Shown here piece by piece: positions 6,070 to 14,382 of a stretch of 52,809 nucleotides of DNA. Origin of the DNA: Pirellulales bacterium (lineage in GTDB: Bacteria > Planctomycetota > Planctomycetia > Pirellulales > JANQPP01); contig JANQPP010000140.1 in NCBI GenBank assembly GCA_028289405.1, positions 1 through 52,809 on the forward strand, given 5' to 3'. The position numbers were made by a program, and so were the translations under genes. How positions within the stretch are numbered: the first letter of the stretch is position 1; the number at the start of each line of letters is the position of its first letter. The notes below the pieces were generated by a model, which was not told where the DNA came from, ran no database searches, and was given only the letters and a program-made list of their open reading frames with translations.

Positions 6070-7557
6070 CTATGCCCCTTTGCAGTCTTCACAGAGAGGG
6101 TTTTTGCCGACCTGCTGCTGGGGCACCCTCATAGGCGTTTCACAGTCGGCGCAGTATTCGCGGTAGAATTGCGAATTGGGGATTTTTTGTCCACGATCAC
6201 TCTTGGCGGTCGCGGGCGCCGTGCCTTCCACGTCGGAGCTGTACTCCTTGTTGTTTTTCCGGAATCCGCCTGGTGGTTCGCGGCTGGGCTCGCGAGCACG
6301 CTTCGCGGCTTGTTTGAATACTTCACTTCGCGAAAGCGTGCCTGAATGTACCCCTATCTTTCCGGCGATTTTGGTATTGCTCCACTCAGGATTTTCGTTG
6401 ACGAGCACGAGTGCAGATGGCAGCCACCATCCAGGCGCCTTCTTTTGGCTTTTTTTGTCCGATTTGCGTTCGCCCTTAGATGATACAACGGGCATTCCAT
6501 TCTCTGCTGAACGGTCGGTTTCTTCATCAAGCGAAGCCTTGTTTTCTTCCCTCTCAGGCGGACTTGTAGGGGCGGGTTGACGCTCTGGTGACCCATTGGC
6601 TCCTCCCGCCAGCCGCGCGCATGCCATCGAACAGGCCGACGCCACATCGGTGATAGCCAGGCACAAGGGCATGGTCACCATTTCATCGGCCCGGCTGGGG
6701 TCGCGGACAGCATCGGGGAGGTCACGTATTAGCGGCAGGTCGTGTTCAGCCCAACCCCGGGGGGGCACTCGCGTATTCCGGCCAAACAACTTGCTCTTTA
6801 GCGTACCGGTGGCATCCGACGCGACTTCGCGAACGTTTTCCCAGAATTCCTGGTGCGCCTTTCGTTTCTTGCGCTCTTGTGCAACCCATGCTTGCGCGAC
6901 CTCGGCAATGCCTCCCGCCGAAAACTGAAGGCCCTTGATGCTGTTGGGATGGAAATGCGATATCCGGAGGACAGCCAGCCCATCTTCCGGCGGACCGATT
7001 CCGGTGAAAACCGTTTCTGGCGTACGAAAAAACGAAAACGGCCTCGCCTTCTCGAAACAATCATGGATGAACATTAGCCAGCGAATCGACGGTGGCTCCA
7101 CCGCCCTAATTTCTGGCCGAACACTCTCCCCCGCGTCCAACAGACGATCCCCCGCCCTCTCGGTCAGATTGATGAAACGTTGTCGCAGAGTATCCCATTC
7201 AGGGCGACGAATTTGATCACGCCGTAAATGCCACCGTTCAGAATCTTGCTGCCAATCGTAACGAATTTCCCGGTCTGGAATTTCAAGCTGGTTCCGAATC
7301 GCGCAATCCGGATCGAATGGAGATTGGATTGCCTTCAACGCTTGGAATGTTTTGTAAAACAGCCGCGGCTGACCAATTTCCGGATCGGGCAAATCCAGCA
7401 ACAACGGCGTCACGGCCGGGCCAATCGGTAGCGTTGTGGTCGGAGACGAGTCCTTTTGCCACGTCTGGATAACGTGAGTGATTGGCGGGAGTTCACGGAA
7501 GATCGCTTCGAACTGGCGACCAATCGCCGCGAACTCATTGGCAACAGTGGATGCCAT
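6070..7557 (-). CDS. Large element protein with C-terminal HTH and zinc ribbon
   Basis: The protein has 495 residues. ATG 7557 follows a strong purine-rich site (AAGGAGAGG). The N-terminal 300 residues are a soluble domain I do not recognise (FRELPPITHVIQTWQ near 20-35, PPSIRWLMFIHDCFEKARPF around 155-175, PEDGLAVLRISHFHPNSIKG around 191-210). A low-complexity hydrophilic linker follows (about 310-370, rich in Glu, Ser, Lys). Then comes a predicted HTH (PEWSNTKIAGKIGVHSGTLS) and, at the very end, a four-cysteine zinc ribbon (YCADCETPMR...NPLCEDCKGA). It is the first gene of the element operon and so may be a master regulator or replication-associated DNA-binding protein. That role is inference; the HTH and zinc ribbon are visible. 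Confidence 0.75.
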   Translation of the reverse strand: MASTVANEFAAIGRQFEAIFRELPPITHVIQTWQKDSSPTTTLPIGPAVTPLLLDLPDPEIGQPRLFYKTFQALKAIQSPFDPDCAIRNQLEIPDREIRYDWQQDSERWHLRRDQIRRPEWDTLRQRFINLTERAGDRLLDAGESVRPEIRAVEPPSIRWLMFIHDCFEKARPFSFFRTPETVFTGIGPPEDGLAVLRISHFHPNSIKGLQFSAGGIAEVAQAWVAQERKKRKAHQEFWENVREVASDATGTLKSKLFGRNTRVPPRGWAEHDLPLIRDLPDAVRDPSRADEMVTMPLCLAITDVASACSMACARLAGGANGSPERQPAPTSPPEREENKASLDEETDRSAENGMPVVSSKGERKSDKKSQKKAPGWWLPSALVLVNENPEWSNTKIAGKIGVHSGTLSRSEVFKQAAKRAREPSREPPGGFRKNNKEYSSDVEGTAPATAKSDRGQKIPNSQFYREYCADCETPMRVPQQQVGKNPLCEDCKGA

Positions 7558-7842
7558 GACGCCTCTCCTTGGTTAAGCGGCGGCACCGGCCCGAGAGGCC
7601 AAGGAAAGGCAGAAGCCTCGTCGGACCGACACCGCAGCGGACGGGAGCTACCCGCCGCCTGTCACTCGTGATTGTACTCATTCGCCCCCGATCCGCGAGA
7701 TACGCCAAGGGCCACGCACTCGCCGACATGCCAAAATAAGCCGTTCCATCTAGATTTGTGCGCATCCTGTGCGCACAAAGGGTCCGTATCTGTCCATTTC
7801 TGGCCATCTGGGCAAGATATGCCGCTGACTGGCTCCGCGCAT
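7558..7842. other. Intergenic leader between the element and the tRNA-Phe terminator
   Basis: This non-coding stretch of about 285 bases is upstream of the first element gene. It holds the perfect inverted repeat at 7755-7779 and, close to the gene start, a hairpin with arms TCCTTGG (7566-7572) and CCAAGGA (7599-7605). No convincing -35/-10 pair was found. Because it lies between a tRNA 3' end and an element, it is where an attachment junction would be expected. No second copy of the tRNA end was found inside the window to prove it. Confidence 0.4.
7755..7779. promoter_or_regulatory. Perfect 10-base inverted repeat, candidate operator or recombination site
   Basis: TTTGTGCGCA (7755-7764), a five-base spacer and TGCGCACAAA (7770-7779) form an exact palindrome. 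It lies in the gap between the element and tRNA-Phe, about 200 bases upstream of the first element gene. No U-run follows on either strand, so it is not an intrinsic terminator. The symmetric 25-base layout fits a dimeric repressor operator or an excisionase/integrase arm site; which one is unknown. Confidence 0.5.
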
Positions 7843-7845
7843 AAA

Positions 7846-7885
7846 AAAACCCGAAACCCTGTAAAAGCCAGGATTTCGGGCTTGT
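7846..7885 (-). terminator. Rho-independent terminator of tRNA-Phe
   Basis: On the minus strand CCCGAAATCCTG pairs with CAGGGTTTCGGG (12 pairs, one a G-U wobble) around a loop of about six bases, followed by a run of seven T. It lies just downstream of the tRNA 3' end and ends its transcript before the element begins. Confidence 0.85.
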
Positions 7886-7893
7886 TTTTCGAG

Positions 7894-7966
7894 TGGACAG
7901 GGGCGGGATCGAACCGCCGACACCAGGATTTTCAGTCCTGTGCTCTACCAACTGAGCTACCTGTCC
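7894..7966 (-). tRNA. tRNA-Phe (anticodon GAA)
   Basis: The full cloverleaf can be drawn. The acceptor stem is GGACAGG/CCTGTCC with discriminator A, the D arm is GCTC...GAGC, the anticodon stem is CAGGA/TCCTG, and the loop CTGAAAA gives anticodon GAA. The T arm is GGCGG-TTCGATC-CCGCC. CCA is not encoded. It has its own promoter (8000-8028) and terminator (7846-7885). The mobile-element operon begins on its 3' side, the usual place for tRNA-targeted integration. Confidence 0.97.
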
Positions 7967-7999
7967 AATACCGCTAGGGGACCCGTAGCGGAAACTCGC

Positions 8000-8028
8000 A
8001 TATTATTTGCATGTCCAAACCGTGTCAA
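8000..8028 (-). promoter_or_regulatory. Sigma-70-type promoter of tRNA-Phe
   Basis: On the minus strand an exact TTGACA (8023-8028) is followed after 17 bases by TAATAT (8000-8005), ending 33 bases before the mature tRNA 5' end. Perfect -35, near-perfect -10 and ideal spacing make this the clearest promoter in the window. Confidence 0.85.
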
Positions 8029-8160
8029 CGCTCGCTCACGGCAGCTTTACGCGGCGAAGGCAAGGCCCTGTCTTGGCCCGATCCCGGCTGCCGGGACGTC
8101 GGTCCGATAGAATGTGTGTTTTCTTCTAGCCCTCGAAGCATGGCGGACGGATGGCCGAGC

Positions 8161-8799
8161 ATGAACAACCGTCGGAACCAGCGAATATACCGTTGGTGGG
8201 CGCCCGTTTACGACCTGTTCATTCGATGGCCTTTGTTCACGCGGGGGCGGCGGCGAGCCCTGGAACTGCTTTGCTTACTTCCTGGCGAGAGCGTGCTGCT
8301 GAGCGGGGTCGGTACCGGAATGGATCTGCCACTATTGCCTTCCGGGGCGTGGGCCGTGGGCGCGGACCTGAGCCAACACATGCTACGGCGGGCGCGGGCC
8401 AAGTTGGCAAAGGTTTCCCCGGTTGTGGAATTCATTCGCGCGGATGCGGGCCATCTGCCTGTGGCGGACGAGGTTTTTGACGTGGCCGTGCTGACGCTGA
8501 TTTTGAGCGTGGTGCCGGATCCGCGCGCCGCGCTGGGAGAAGCCCTCCGCGTGGTCAAACCTGGAGGTAGGATCGTCGTATTCGATAAGTTTTTGCCGGA
8601 GGGGACCCGCCCCTCCTGGAAGCGTGAATCGTTCAATCGCGTCACGCGGTTTTTCGGTACCGACATCAATCGGTCGTGGGATGCCATCCGCGAAGGATCG
8701 CCTTGTGCGGTCCAGGTGGACGAATCGATGGGCCTTTCCTATCGCGTCATCTTGCTGCAAAAGTTGATCCGCCCGAAGATGAGTGGAAACACGATGTGA
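8161..8799 (+). CDS. Class I SAM-dependent methyltransferase (UbiE/Methyltransf_11 type)
   Basis: The protein has 212 residues. The start at ATG 8161 ([20 protein letters not shown]) matches the usual beginning of this family ('...Yd...a..YD'). Frames extending to 8140 or 8011 add residues without family character. Motif I reads [16 protein letters not shown] (normally VLDVGCGTG), the acidic loop is VGADLS, motif II is [16 protein letters not shown] and motif III is [16 protein letters not shown]. These define a Rossmann-fold methyltransferase acting on a small molecule or quinone/lipid-like substrate; the substrate cannot be read. It is followed after 59 bases by the VIT transporter gene on the same strand and may be transcribed with it. 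Confidence 0.88.
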   Translation: MNNRRNQRIYRWWAPVYDLFIRWPLFTRGRRRALELLCLLPGESVLLSGVGTGMDLPLLPSGAWAVGADLSQHMLRRARAKLAKVSPVVEFIRADAGHLPVADEVFDVAVLTLILSVVPDPRAALGEALRVVKPGGRIVVFDKFLPEGTRPSWKRESFNRVTRFFGTDINRSWDAIREGSPCAVQVDESMGLSYRVILLQKLIRPKMSGNTM

Positions 8800-8858
8800 T
8801 GAGGTTTACTAGTGGAGCGGCGCTGGATACGCCGGCGCATTTGTCATTGAGGAGATCC

Positions 8859-9641
8859 ATGCCACAGCCGACGGTCGAGAGCCACGTCGTGACCGAAGCC
8901 CATAAGTCGGCACACTCCCCCGAGGTCGTGCGGGAACGATTGCAGTCGGGGCCGTCGCACAGTTATCTGAAAGATTTCATCTATGGGGCCATCGACGGCA
9001 CGGTTACCACTTTTGCCGTGGTCTCGGGCGTGGCGGGAGCAGAGCTTTCCTCGGGAATCATCATTATCCTGGGGCTAGCCAATCTCGTGGGAGACGGCTT
9101 CAGCATGGCGGCCAGCAACTTTTTGGGCACTCGGGCCGAGGATCAACTACGCCAAAAGGCCCGCCGCACGGAAGAGAGGCATATTGCCGCTTATCCGGAC
9201 GGCGAGCGTGAAGAGATTCGCCAAATCTTTCGGGCCAAGGGATTCCAAGGCCAGGAATTGGAACAAGCAGTCGCCGTGATTACCGCCGATCGCGAACGGT
9301 GGATCGATACCATGCTCACCGAGGAGTTGGGGCTGACGTTGGAAGGCCCGTCGGCCTGGCGGGCGGCGTCCGCCACGTTGGTCGCTTTCGTAGCCGTGGG
9401 GTTCATTCCGCTGATTCCCTTCGTTTGGGAATTGGCCGTCGCGGGAGGAGACTCCTGGCATCCGTACCTGTGGAGCGCGGTGTTTACCGGAATTGCATTC
9501 TTCTCAGTCGGTGCCGTCAAAGCCCCTTTCGTCCAGCAGCGCTGGTACACCTCGGGGCTGGAGACTCTTGGCATTGGAGGAGCCGCCGCCGGAATGGCCT
9601 ATCTGGTCGGCATGCTCCTCAAGGGGATCGTGCCGGCTTAG
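8859..9641 (+). CDS. VIT1/CCC1-family iron/manganese transporter
   Basis: The protein has 260 residues. ATG 8859 follows GAGGAGA at ideal distance. The first transmembrane segment carries the family signature [20 protein letters not shown], followed by [20 protein letters not shown]. The cytosolic metal-binding loop ([20 protein letters not shown]...) with many Glu/His residues lies at about 105-160, and three more membrane spans follow ([57 protein letters not shown]). This matches the five-helix VIT fold that exports Fe2+/Mn2+ from the cytoplasm by H+ exchange. The C-terminal 'GxxxxxxY' region is normal. A short hairpin motif shared with position 42769 begins at its stop codon. Confidence 0.9.
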   Translation: MPQPTVESHVVTEAHKSAHSPEVVRERLQSGPSHSYLKDFIYGAIDGTVTTFAVVSGVAGAELSSGIIIILGLANLVGDGFSMAASNFLGTRAEDQLRQKARRTEERHIAAYPDGEREEIRQIFRAKGFQGQELEQAVAVITADRERWIDTMLTEELGLTLEGPSAWRAASATLVAFVAVGFIPLIPFVWELAVAGGDSWHPYLWSAVFTGIAFFSVGAVKAPFVQQRWYTSGLETLGIGGAAAGMAYLVGMLLKGIVPA

Positions 9642-9660
9642 TGCGTGTCGCACGGATGTG
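9639..9660 (+). repeat. Short hairpin motif at a stop codon, copy 1
   Basis: The stop codon TAG of the VIT gene begins a 22-base segment (core TGCGTGTCGCACGGATGTG) that recurs at 42769-42790, again starting at a TAG stop, with 18 of 22 bases identical. Both copies can form GTGC-loop-GCAC. It is too short to be sure it is not chance. Confidence 0.4.
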
Positions 9661-9813
9661 TAGCGTCAGCAGCAATGAAATTCGCGAATCCAAGTAGCGA
9701 AATAGCGGCCACACTCAACCGAAACGCGTCACAAAAGAAGAGGATGTCCCCACGGCCACGATCAGAAACGGTTTCCATCGGCGAGCAGAATCGCGTCAGG
9801 ATGAGGCCATGCG

Positions 9814-9996
9814 CTAACTTCCAAATCCGGCGGCCTGGAGTTCGGAATCAATATTGTTCCAACTCGAACCGTTCTGCAGTCCCAACGCCGTGATCCCGCC
9901 GAATGCCGCCAACAAGATGAGGCCGAGCATGACTGCGTATTCAACTGCCGTAGCTGCTTCGTCTTCGCGTAGGAAGGTCAAGAGTTTCCGGAACAT
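9814..9996 (-). CDS. Flp/Fap-type pilin subunit
   Basis: The protein has 60 residues from ATG 9996; a TTG at 10002 has the better-placed ribosome site (AAGG, about 6 bases) and would add two residues. A short basic leader (MFRKLLTFLRED) precedes the Flp pilin core EAATAVEYAVMLGLILLAAF, with the invariant Glu-Tyr. The tail is short and polar. In Tad systems prepilin peptidase TadV/CpaA cleaves just before the hydrophobic stretch, giving a pilus subunit. No tad/cpa assembly genes are near, so this is an orphan subunit that would need machinery encoded elsewhere. An extended inverted repeat lies in its upstream region (10073-10130). Confidence 0.9.
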   Translation of the reverse strand: MFRKLLTFLREDEAATAVEYAVMLGLILLAAFGGITALGLQNGSSWNNIDSELQAAGFGS

Positions 9997-10072
9997 AGCC
10001 AAGATGCCTTTTCATGAGAAACGCGATCAGCGTCATATTGCGAAACAAGGTGATATGATGATCCGCGATGGG

Positions 10073-10130
10073 AACACGGGCTACCTGAAGCTTACCCCAC
10101 TTTAGACCCATGTCAAAGCTTGCCCGTGTT
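10073..10130. promoter_or_regulatory. Long-arm inverted repeat upstream of the Flp pilin gene
   Basis: AACACGGGC (10073-10081) is exactly complementary to GCCCGTGTT (10122-10130), and an AAGCTT copy lies inside each arm. No T-run follows on either strand. It sits between the end of the P-type ATPase gene and the pilin gene, so it could be an operator or leader structure for the pilin, or a transcript 3' end for the ATPase. A TTGACA on the minus strand (10111-10116) inside the loop has no good -10 partner. Confidence 0.35.
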
Positions 10131-10170
10131 AATTGAAATAACGTTTGGATCATTCTTTTTGTGCCGGTTT

Positions 10171-12864
10171 TTACCCCTCTTTTTTCGACGCGACGCGGCG
10201 TGCCCACCACCATTTGTGCAGTTCCATGACGGGAAAGATGGTGAAGGCCAGGCCCAGGCAGAAGAGCCACTGCCTTCCCGACGCCGGCGACGTGCCCAGG
10301 ACATTGTTCCCCAGCGGCAGATACATGGCGGCGACGTGCAGACCGAGTGCCGAAAGGGCTCCTAGCATGAGGAAGGGGCTCCGCAGCGGGGAAATGCTGA
10401 GCGCGGATTTCGTCTCGGAGCGGCAATTGCCAATATGGATGTTTATAAACAGTACCATCAACAACAGAAGCACATTACGGGCATCGGCAACCTCCCAGCC
10501 CGAGTGCATCATTCCGTAGAACGCCCCAAACCCGACCGTGCCCATGGCCACGGCGGCGACGACGGTGCGTTCGATCATCAACCGGTTGAAGATCGGTTCT
10601 CGTGGAGGACGCGGTTTGCGGCGCAAGATATCTCCTTCGCTCGGCTCGAACGCGAGAGCCACATCTTGCACTCCCTGGGTGGCCAGGTTGAGCCACAGCA
10701 ATTGCACTGGCGTTAGCGGGAGGGGCATGCCCGTCGTTACGGCGAGCCCGACCAGCACCAATTCCGCGGCGCCGGTCGAAATCAGCAGGCAGATCACCTT
10801 GCGGATGTTATCGTAGGCAACGCGCCCTTCTTCGATGCCGGCCACGATGGTGGCAAAGTTGTCGTCGCTGATAACCAGTTCCGCCGCTTCCCGCGCCACG
10901 TCCGTCCCGCTCTTTCCCATGGCGACGCCAATGTTGGCCCGTCGCAAGGCGGGCGCGTCGTTGACTCCATCTCCGGTGACCGCCACGAAATGGCCCGCGC
11001 CACGTGCCGCTTCCACCAACTGCAATTTGTCGCGTGGGTTCACACGGGCGAAGACATGCACCCGGGAGAGGGCTTCGGCCAATTCCTCGGGCGAGCGCTC
11101 GGCCACCTCGGAGCCGGTGAGGGCTTCGTCGCTGTGAATGCCCGCTTCCCGCGCGATGGCTAGCGCCGTTTTGCGGTGATCCCCCGTGACCATCACGACT
11201 CCCACGCCGGCTTCCCGGCAAGATCGGATGGCGTCCTGCACACCGGGCCTCAGCGGATCGATCATGCCCACGAGTCCGATGAGTGACAGGCCAGACGGTT
11301 CCGGAGGAGTCTGCGTCGCCTCCAGCAAGTTGGGAAGTTCTCCTTCGGCCAAAGCCAGGACGCGCTGACCGGCCTCGGCCATTTCTTCCGCCTGCTGGCG
11401 CATGTTTTCCAGGACCGACTCATTGCCGGAGAATTCACACATCGGCCAAATCCGTTCCGGCGCGCCTTTGACCGCTACCAACGTGCGATCCGCGCCCACT
11501 CGATGAAACGAGGCGGCGAAGCGATGCTCCGGTTCGAAGGGGATTTGGTTGAGCGGTGGAAATTCATCGAGCATTCCTTCCTGCGTGCAGCCCAGTTTGT
11601 AAGCCATCGCCAGCAGCGCGATGTCCACGGCGTCCCCCCGCCAGGTCCAAGTTCCGTCACGCTGGTGCAAGTCGGCTTCGTTACACAACGTGGCCACGCG
11701 GCAAAGTCGATTTAGTTCCGGAATATCGTTCGAGGAAACCGTTTCATCTCCGCGCGTCACTCCCCCCTTGGGCAGATAGCCCTCTCCCGAGACACGAAAT
11801 ACTCCGCCATGCGTGAGGCGGATTTCACGCGATGTCAATTCATTGCATGTGAGCGTTCCCGTCTTGTCCGTTGCCACGAGCGTGCAACTTCCGAGCCCTT
11901 CCACGGCGGTCAAACGGCGGACGATGACGCCACGACGGGCCATCCGCGTGGTGGCGACGGCTAGGGCGATAGTCATGGCGACCGGGAGCCCTTCGGGAAT
12001 CGCGGCGACAGCCAGCGCGACCGAAAAGAGAAAGACTTCCGTGATGTCGTAACGCCCCGAAACTCCAGCCAGAAGTCCGATACCCGCGCAACCCACGAGC
12101 GAAGCCACGGCGATCACTTTCGTGAAGTGCTCCATCCGCTCCAAAAGCGGTGGCTTGCCGCCCACGTCTCCCATGACGTCCCGCGCCAGTTGGCCGACCA
12201 CGGTTTTGCCGCCAGTGGCCACGACGATGCCCTTGGCGCGGCCATGGCTGACGATCGATCCGGCATGTACCATATTCAGGCGATCGGCCAGCGGCGTCTG
12301 CTCTTCCCCACGCCATTGGGAGTCCTTGTGCACGGCCAGCGATTCGCCCGTCAGCAGCGACTCATCCACTTCCAGGCCGTGGGCGGAAAGAAGCCGCATA
12401 TCGGCGGGAACTCGATTGCCCGATTCGAGCCAGACCAGATCTCCGGGAACAGCCTGCTCGGCATCCATTTCGACGACTTCACCGTCCCGTTCGATCGACG
12501 CATGGATTTTCAGAAGCTGTTGCAAGGCCTGGGCACTGCGTTCAGCTTTCCATTCTTGAATGGCGCCGATGGTGGCATTGAGCAGCAACACGAACACGAT
12601 GAATCCAGCATCCTTGGCCTCGCCCACCATGACGGAAACCACCGCCGCGAGCCCCAGTACATAGATCAGCGGACTCATGAACTGCCGCACGAAAATCTGC
12701 CAGCGAGAAGGCGGTTTTTGTTGAGGGAGCGCATTGGGTCCGAATTCCGCTCGCCGCCGCGCGGCTTCCTCCGTGGGCAAGCCCTTGGGGGAAGAGTCGA
12801 GAAGCGACAGAACGTTTTCCACAGGCGATGCATGCCAAGCATGATTCGCGTCTTGGGATATCAT
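10171..12864 (-). CDS. P-type cation-transporting ATPase (type II, HAD-IC)
   Basis: The protein has 897 residues. ATG 12864 is chosen for its AAGG site and because the normal N-terminal domain begins there. Cation_ATPase_N (SLLDSSPKGLPTEEAARRRA), the actuator TGES (about 173-176), M4 IPEGLPVAMTIALA, the phosphorylation loop DKTGTLT (Asp about 333), MVTGDH and TGDGVNDAPAL are all present. These show an active type II pump exporting or importing cations at the inner membrane. M6 reads NLATQGVQDVALAFEP. SERCA and PMA pumps have an Asp at the Q position, so the ion site differs from Ca2+ pumps; a related bacterial subfamily with NLVTNGIQDVALAFE is remembered but its ion is not certain. The leader of about 190 bases is GC-rich with no recognised riboswitch. 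Confidence 0.92.
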   Translation of the reverse strand: MISQDANHAWHASPVENVLSLLDSSPKGLPTEEAARRRAEFGPNALPQQKPPSRWQIFVRQFMSPLIYVLGLAAVVSVMVGEAKDAGFIVFVLLLNATIGAIQEWKAERSAQALQQLLKIHASIERDGEVVEMDAEQAVPGDLVWLESGNRVPADMRLLSAHGLEVDESLLTGESLAVHKDSQWRGEEQTPLADRLNMVHAGSIVSHGRAKGIVVATGGKTVVGQLARDVMGDVGGKPPLLERMEHFTKVIAVASLVGCAGIGLLAGVSGRYDITEVFLFSVALAVAAIPEGLPVAMTIALAVATTRMARRGVIVRRLTAVEGLGSCTLVATDKTGTLTCNELTSREIRLTHGGVFRVSGEGYLPKGGVTRGDETVSSNDIPELNRLCRVATLCNEADLHQRDGTWTWRGDAVDIALLAMAYKLGCTQEGMLDEFPPLNQIPFEPEHRFAASFHRVGADRTLVAVKGAPERIWPMCEFSGNESVLENMRQQAEEMAEAGQRVLALAEGELPNLLEATQTPPEPSGLSLIGLVGMIDPLRPGVQDAIRSCREAGVGVVMVTGDHRKTALAIAREAGIHSDEALTGSEVAERSPEELAEALSRVHVFARVNPRDKLQLVEAARGAGHFVAVTGDGVNDAPALRRANIGVAMGKSGTDVAREAAELVISDDNFATIVAGIEEGRVAYDNIRKVICLLISTGAAELVLVGLAVTTGMPLPLTPVQLLWLNLATQGVQDVALAFEPSEGDILRRKPRPPREPIFNRLMIERTVVAAVAMGTVGFGAFYGMMHSGWEVADARNVLLLLMVLFINIHIGNCRSETKSALSISPLRSPFLMLGALSALGLHVAAMYLPLGNNVLGTSPASGRQWLFCLGLAFTIFPVMELHKWWWARRVASKKEG

Positions 12865-13056
12865 TCGTACCTTCTTCCTTGGTGCATTTGACGAAGGATT
12901 ATCGGGGGCAGGTAGAGGAGGCGTGCCGCCCATGGCAGTTCATCCGGGGTAACCTCGCGTTAAACCGTGGCACTCCCGGGATAGGTAGGCCGCCTACTCG
13001 GGGCCGAGCATGCGAGAAGCACAAAGCCTCGGCCAATCCTACCGCGCGGGGAAGGA

Positions 13057-14355
13057 TTATTCAGCCGGTGCGGGCGGGGACTCCGCTTCGGTTTCGTCGA
13101 GGTTTTCCACGCGGAGTTTTTCGATGATCCGTTCGGATGCTTCGACCACGGAAAGCCGCACGCCCCGCCAGACCAGTTCTTCACCGGCGACTGGCACATG
13201 GCCCAGTTCGCTAAAGACGAATCCGGCGATCGTGTCGTATTCTCCATCCTCGGGAAGCCGGAGTCCGAGTTGCTCGTTCACCTCATCGACCCGCACGCGC
13301 CCCAGGACTTCGCTGGTCGTGTCGTCGAGACGGTGGATCCCGTGCTCTTCTTCTTCATCGAATTCATCGACGATTTCCCCCACGATTTCCTCTAGCACGT
13401 CCTCGATGGTCACGAGCCCGGAAACCCCACCGTATTCGTCGAGTACGACCGCCATGTGGTTACGAGCTTTTTGAAACAATTCCAGCAGGTCATCGAGCGG
13501 CTTCGTCTCCGGCACGAAGTGCGGCTTGCGCATGATTTCGGAGAGCTTGCGGCGGGATTCGCCAGACGGTTTCGCCAACTCTGGCAGTAAGTCTTTCGAA
13601 TACAGGATGCCAATGATGTCATCCCGGTTTTTGCCGAACACGGGAATCCGCGTATGGGCGCAATCGATCACGAAACGGACCATCTCATCCCACTCCGTGT
13701 CCACGCCCACGCACAGCATGTCGGTACGGGGCGTCATGATGTCGGCCACGTCCGCGTCGCCCAGTTCGATCACGCCCTCGATCATCTCCATCGCTTCCTG
13801 TTCAAAGATGCCGACTTGCTGTCCTTCGGCGACGATGGAACGGATTTCGTCTTCCAAGGTTTCTTCATCGGGGACGACCGGCGTGCGACCAGCCAAACGA
13901 TGTCCCAACGCGGTGAGAAAATGACCCATGTAATGAGGGCCCGCGAGCACAATACCCAGTGCCCGCCACAAGGGCCACGTGAAAAAGAGGATGGGAGCCG
14001 CCCAGAGCGTGGCGATGGTTTGGGGAATCCACAACGTGGCAGCCCAGAGTAGCAAGATCCCGATGACCCCGCCCGCGAACCAGATGGGTCCCCCGGTACC
14101 GCTGTCAAACCGCTCGCTAAACCAAGCGATGGCCGCGCCGGTACTCACCGCCACGGACGTGAGTTGCAGGCTGGTGACGATGATATCGACATGCTCACGC
14201 TGGCGGATAACTTCGCCAAAGACGTGCCGCATGCCTCGTTTTCGGCAAATTGTTTCGAATTGGCTGCGGGAGAAGTCGCGCAGAGACCGTAACGCGATGG
14301 AAAAGACCGATGCCGCGGCCAGTCCGGCCACAAAAACCCAAAACCAGGTGTTCAT
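13057..14355 (-). CDS. CorC/HlyC/CNNM-type transporter with tandem CBS domains
   Basis: The protein has 432 residues. The start is ATG 14355 or GTG 14358; the choice is not decisive. Membrane segments occupy about 1-150 (WVFVAGLAAASVFSIALRSL at the start, WFAGGVIGILLLWAATLWI and another after it). They are followed by the CBS pair beginning DIMTPRTDMLCVGVD and RKPHFVPETKPLDDLLELF. The diagnostic DEYGGVSGLVTIEDVLEEIV comes next, and the C-terminal CorC_HlyC domain (GLRLPEDGEYDTIAGFVFSE) ends the protein. The family handles Mg2+/Co2+ homeostasis. It is the last gene of phoH - pgpH-like - ybeY - corC, an order conserved in many bacteria. The membrane half is more diverged than the CBS half. Confidence 0.9.
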   Translation of the reverse strand: MNTWFWVFVAGLAAASVFSIALRSLRDFSRSQFETICRKRGMRHVFGEVIRQREHVDIIVTSLQLTSVAVSTGAAIAWFSERFDSGTGGPIWFAGGVIGILLLWAATLWIPQTIATLWAAPILFFTWPLWRALGIVLAGPHYMGHFLTALGHRLAGRTPVVPDEETLEDEIRSIVAEGQQVGIFEQEAMEMIEGVIELGDADVADIMTPRTDMLCVGVDTEWDEMVRFVIDCAHTRIPVFGKNRDDIIGILYSKDLLPELAKPSGESRRKLSEIMRKPHFVPETKPLDDLLELFQKARNHMAVVLDEYGGVSGLVTIEDVLEEIVGEIVDEFDEEEEHGIHRLDDTTSEVLGRVRVDEVNEQLGLRLPEDGEYDTIAGFVFSELGHVPVAGEELVWRGVRLSVVEASERIIEKLRVENLDETEAESPPAPAE

Positions 14356-14382
14356 CACGAAAAGACCATCTCCAAGGCCAGG

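Noticed and set aside
7535..7951. Open frame of 138 residues on the minus strand covering the tRNA gene and its leader
   Set aside because: It runs through the tRNA-Phe gene and its terminator. The N-terminal sequence is the well-known false translation of a tRNA T-arm region.
8101..8160. TAGAAT at 8108-8113 as a -10 element for the methyltransferase gene
   Set aside because: No acceptable -35 hexamer lies 16-18 bases upstream.
12865..13056. Possible metal-sensing riboswitch in the leader of the P-type ATPase
   Set aside because: The 190-base GC-rich leader has some pairing (GGCCGAG/CTCGGCC at about 13003-13033) but none of the conserved loops of the manganese or magnesium riboswitch classes could be found by eye.
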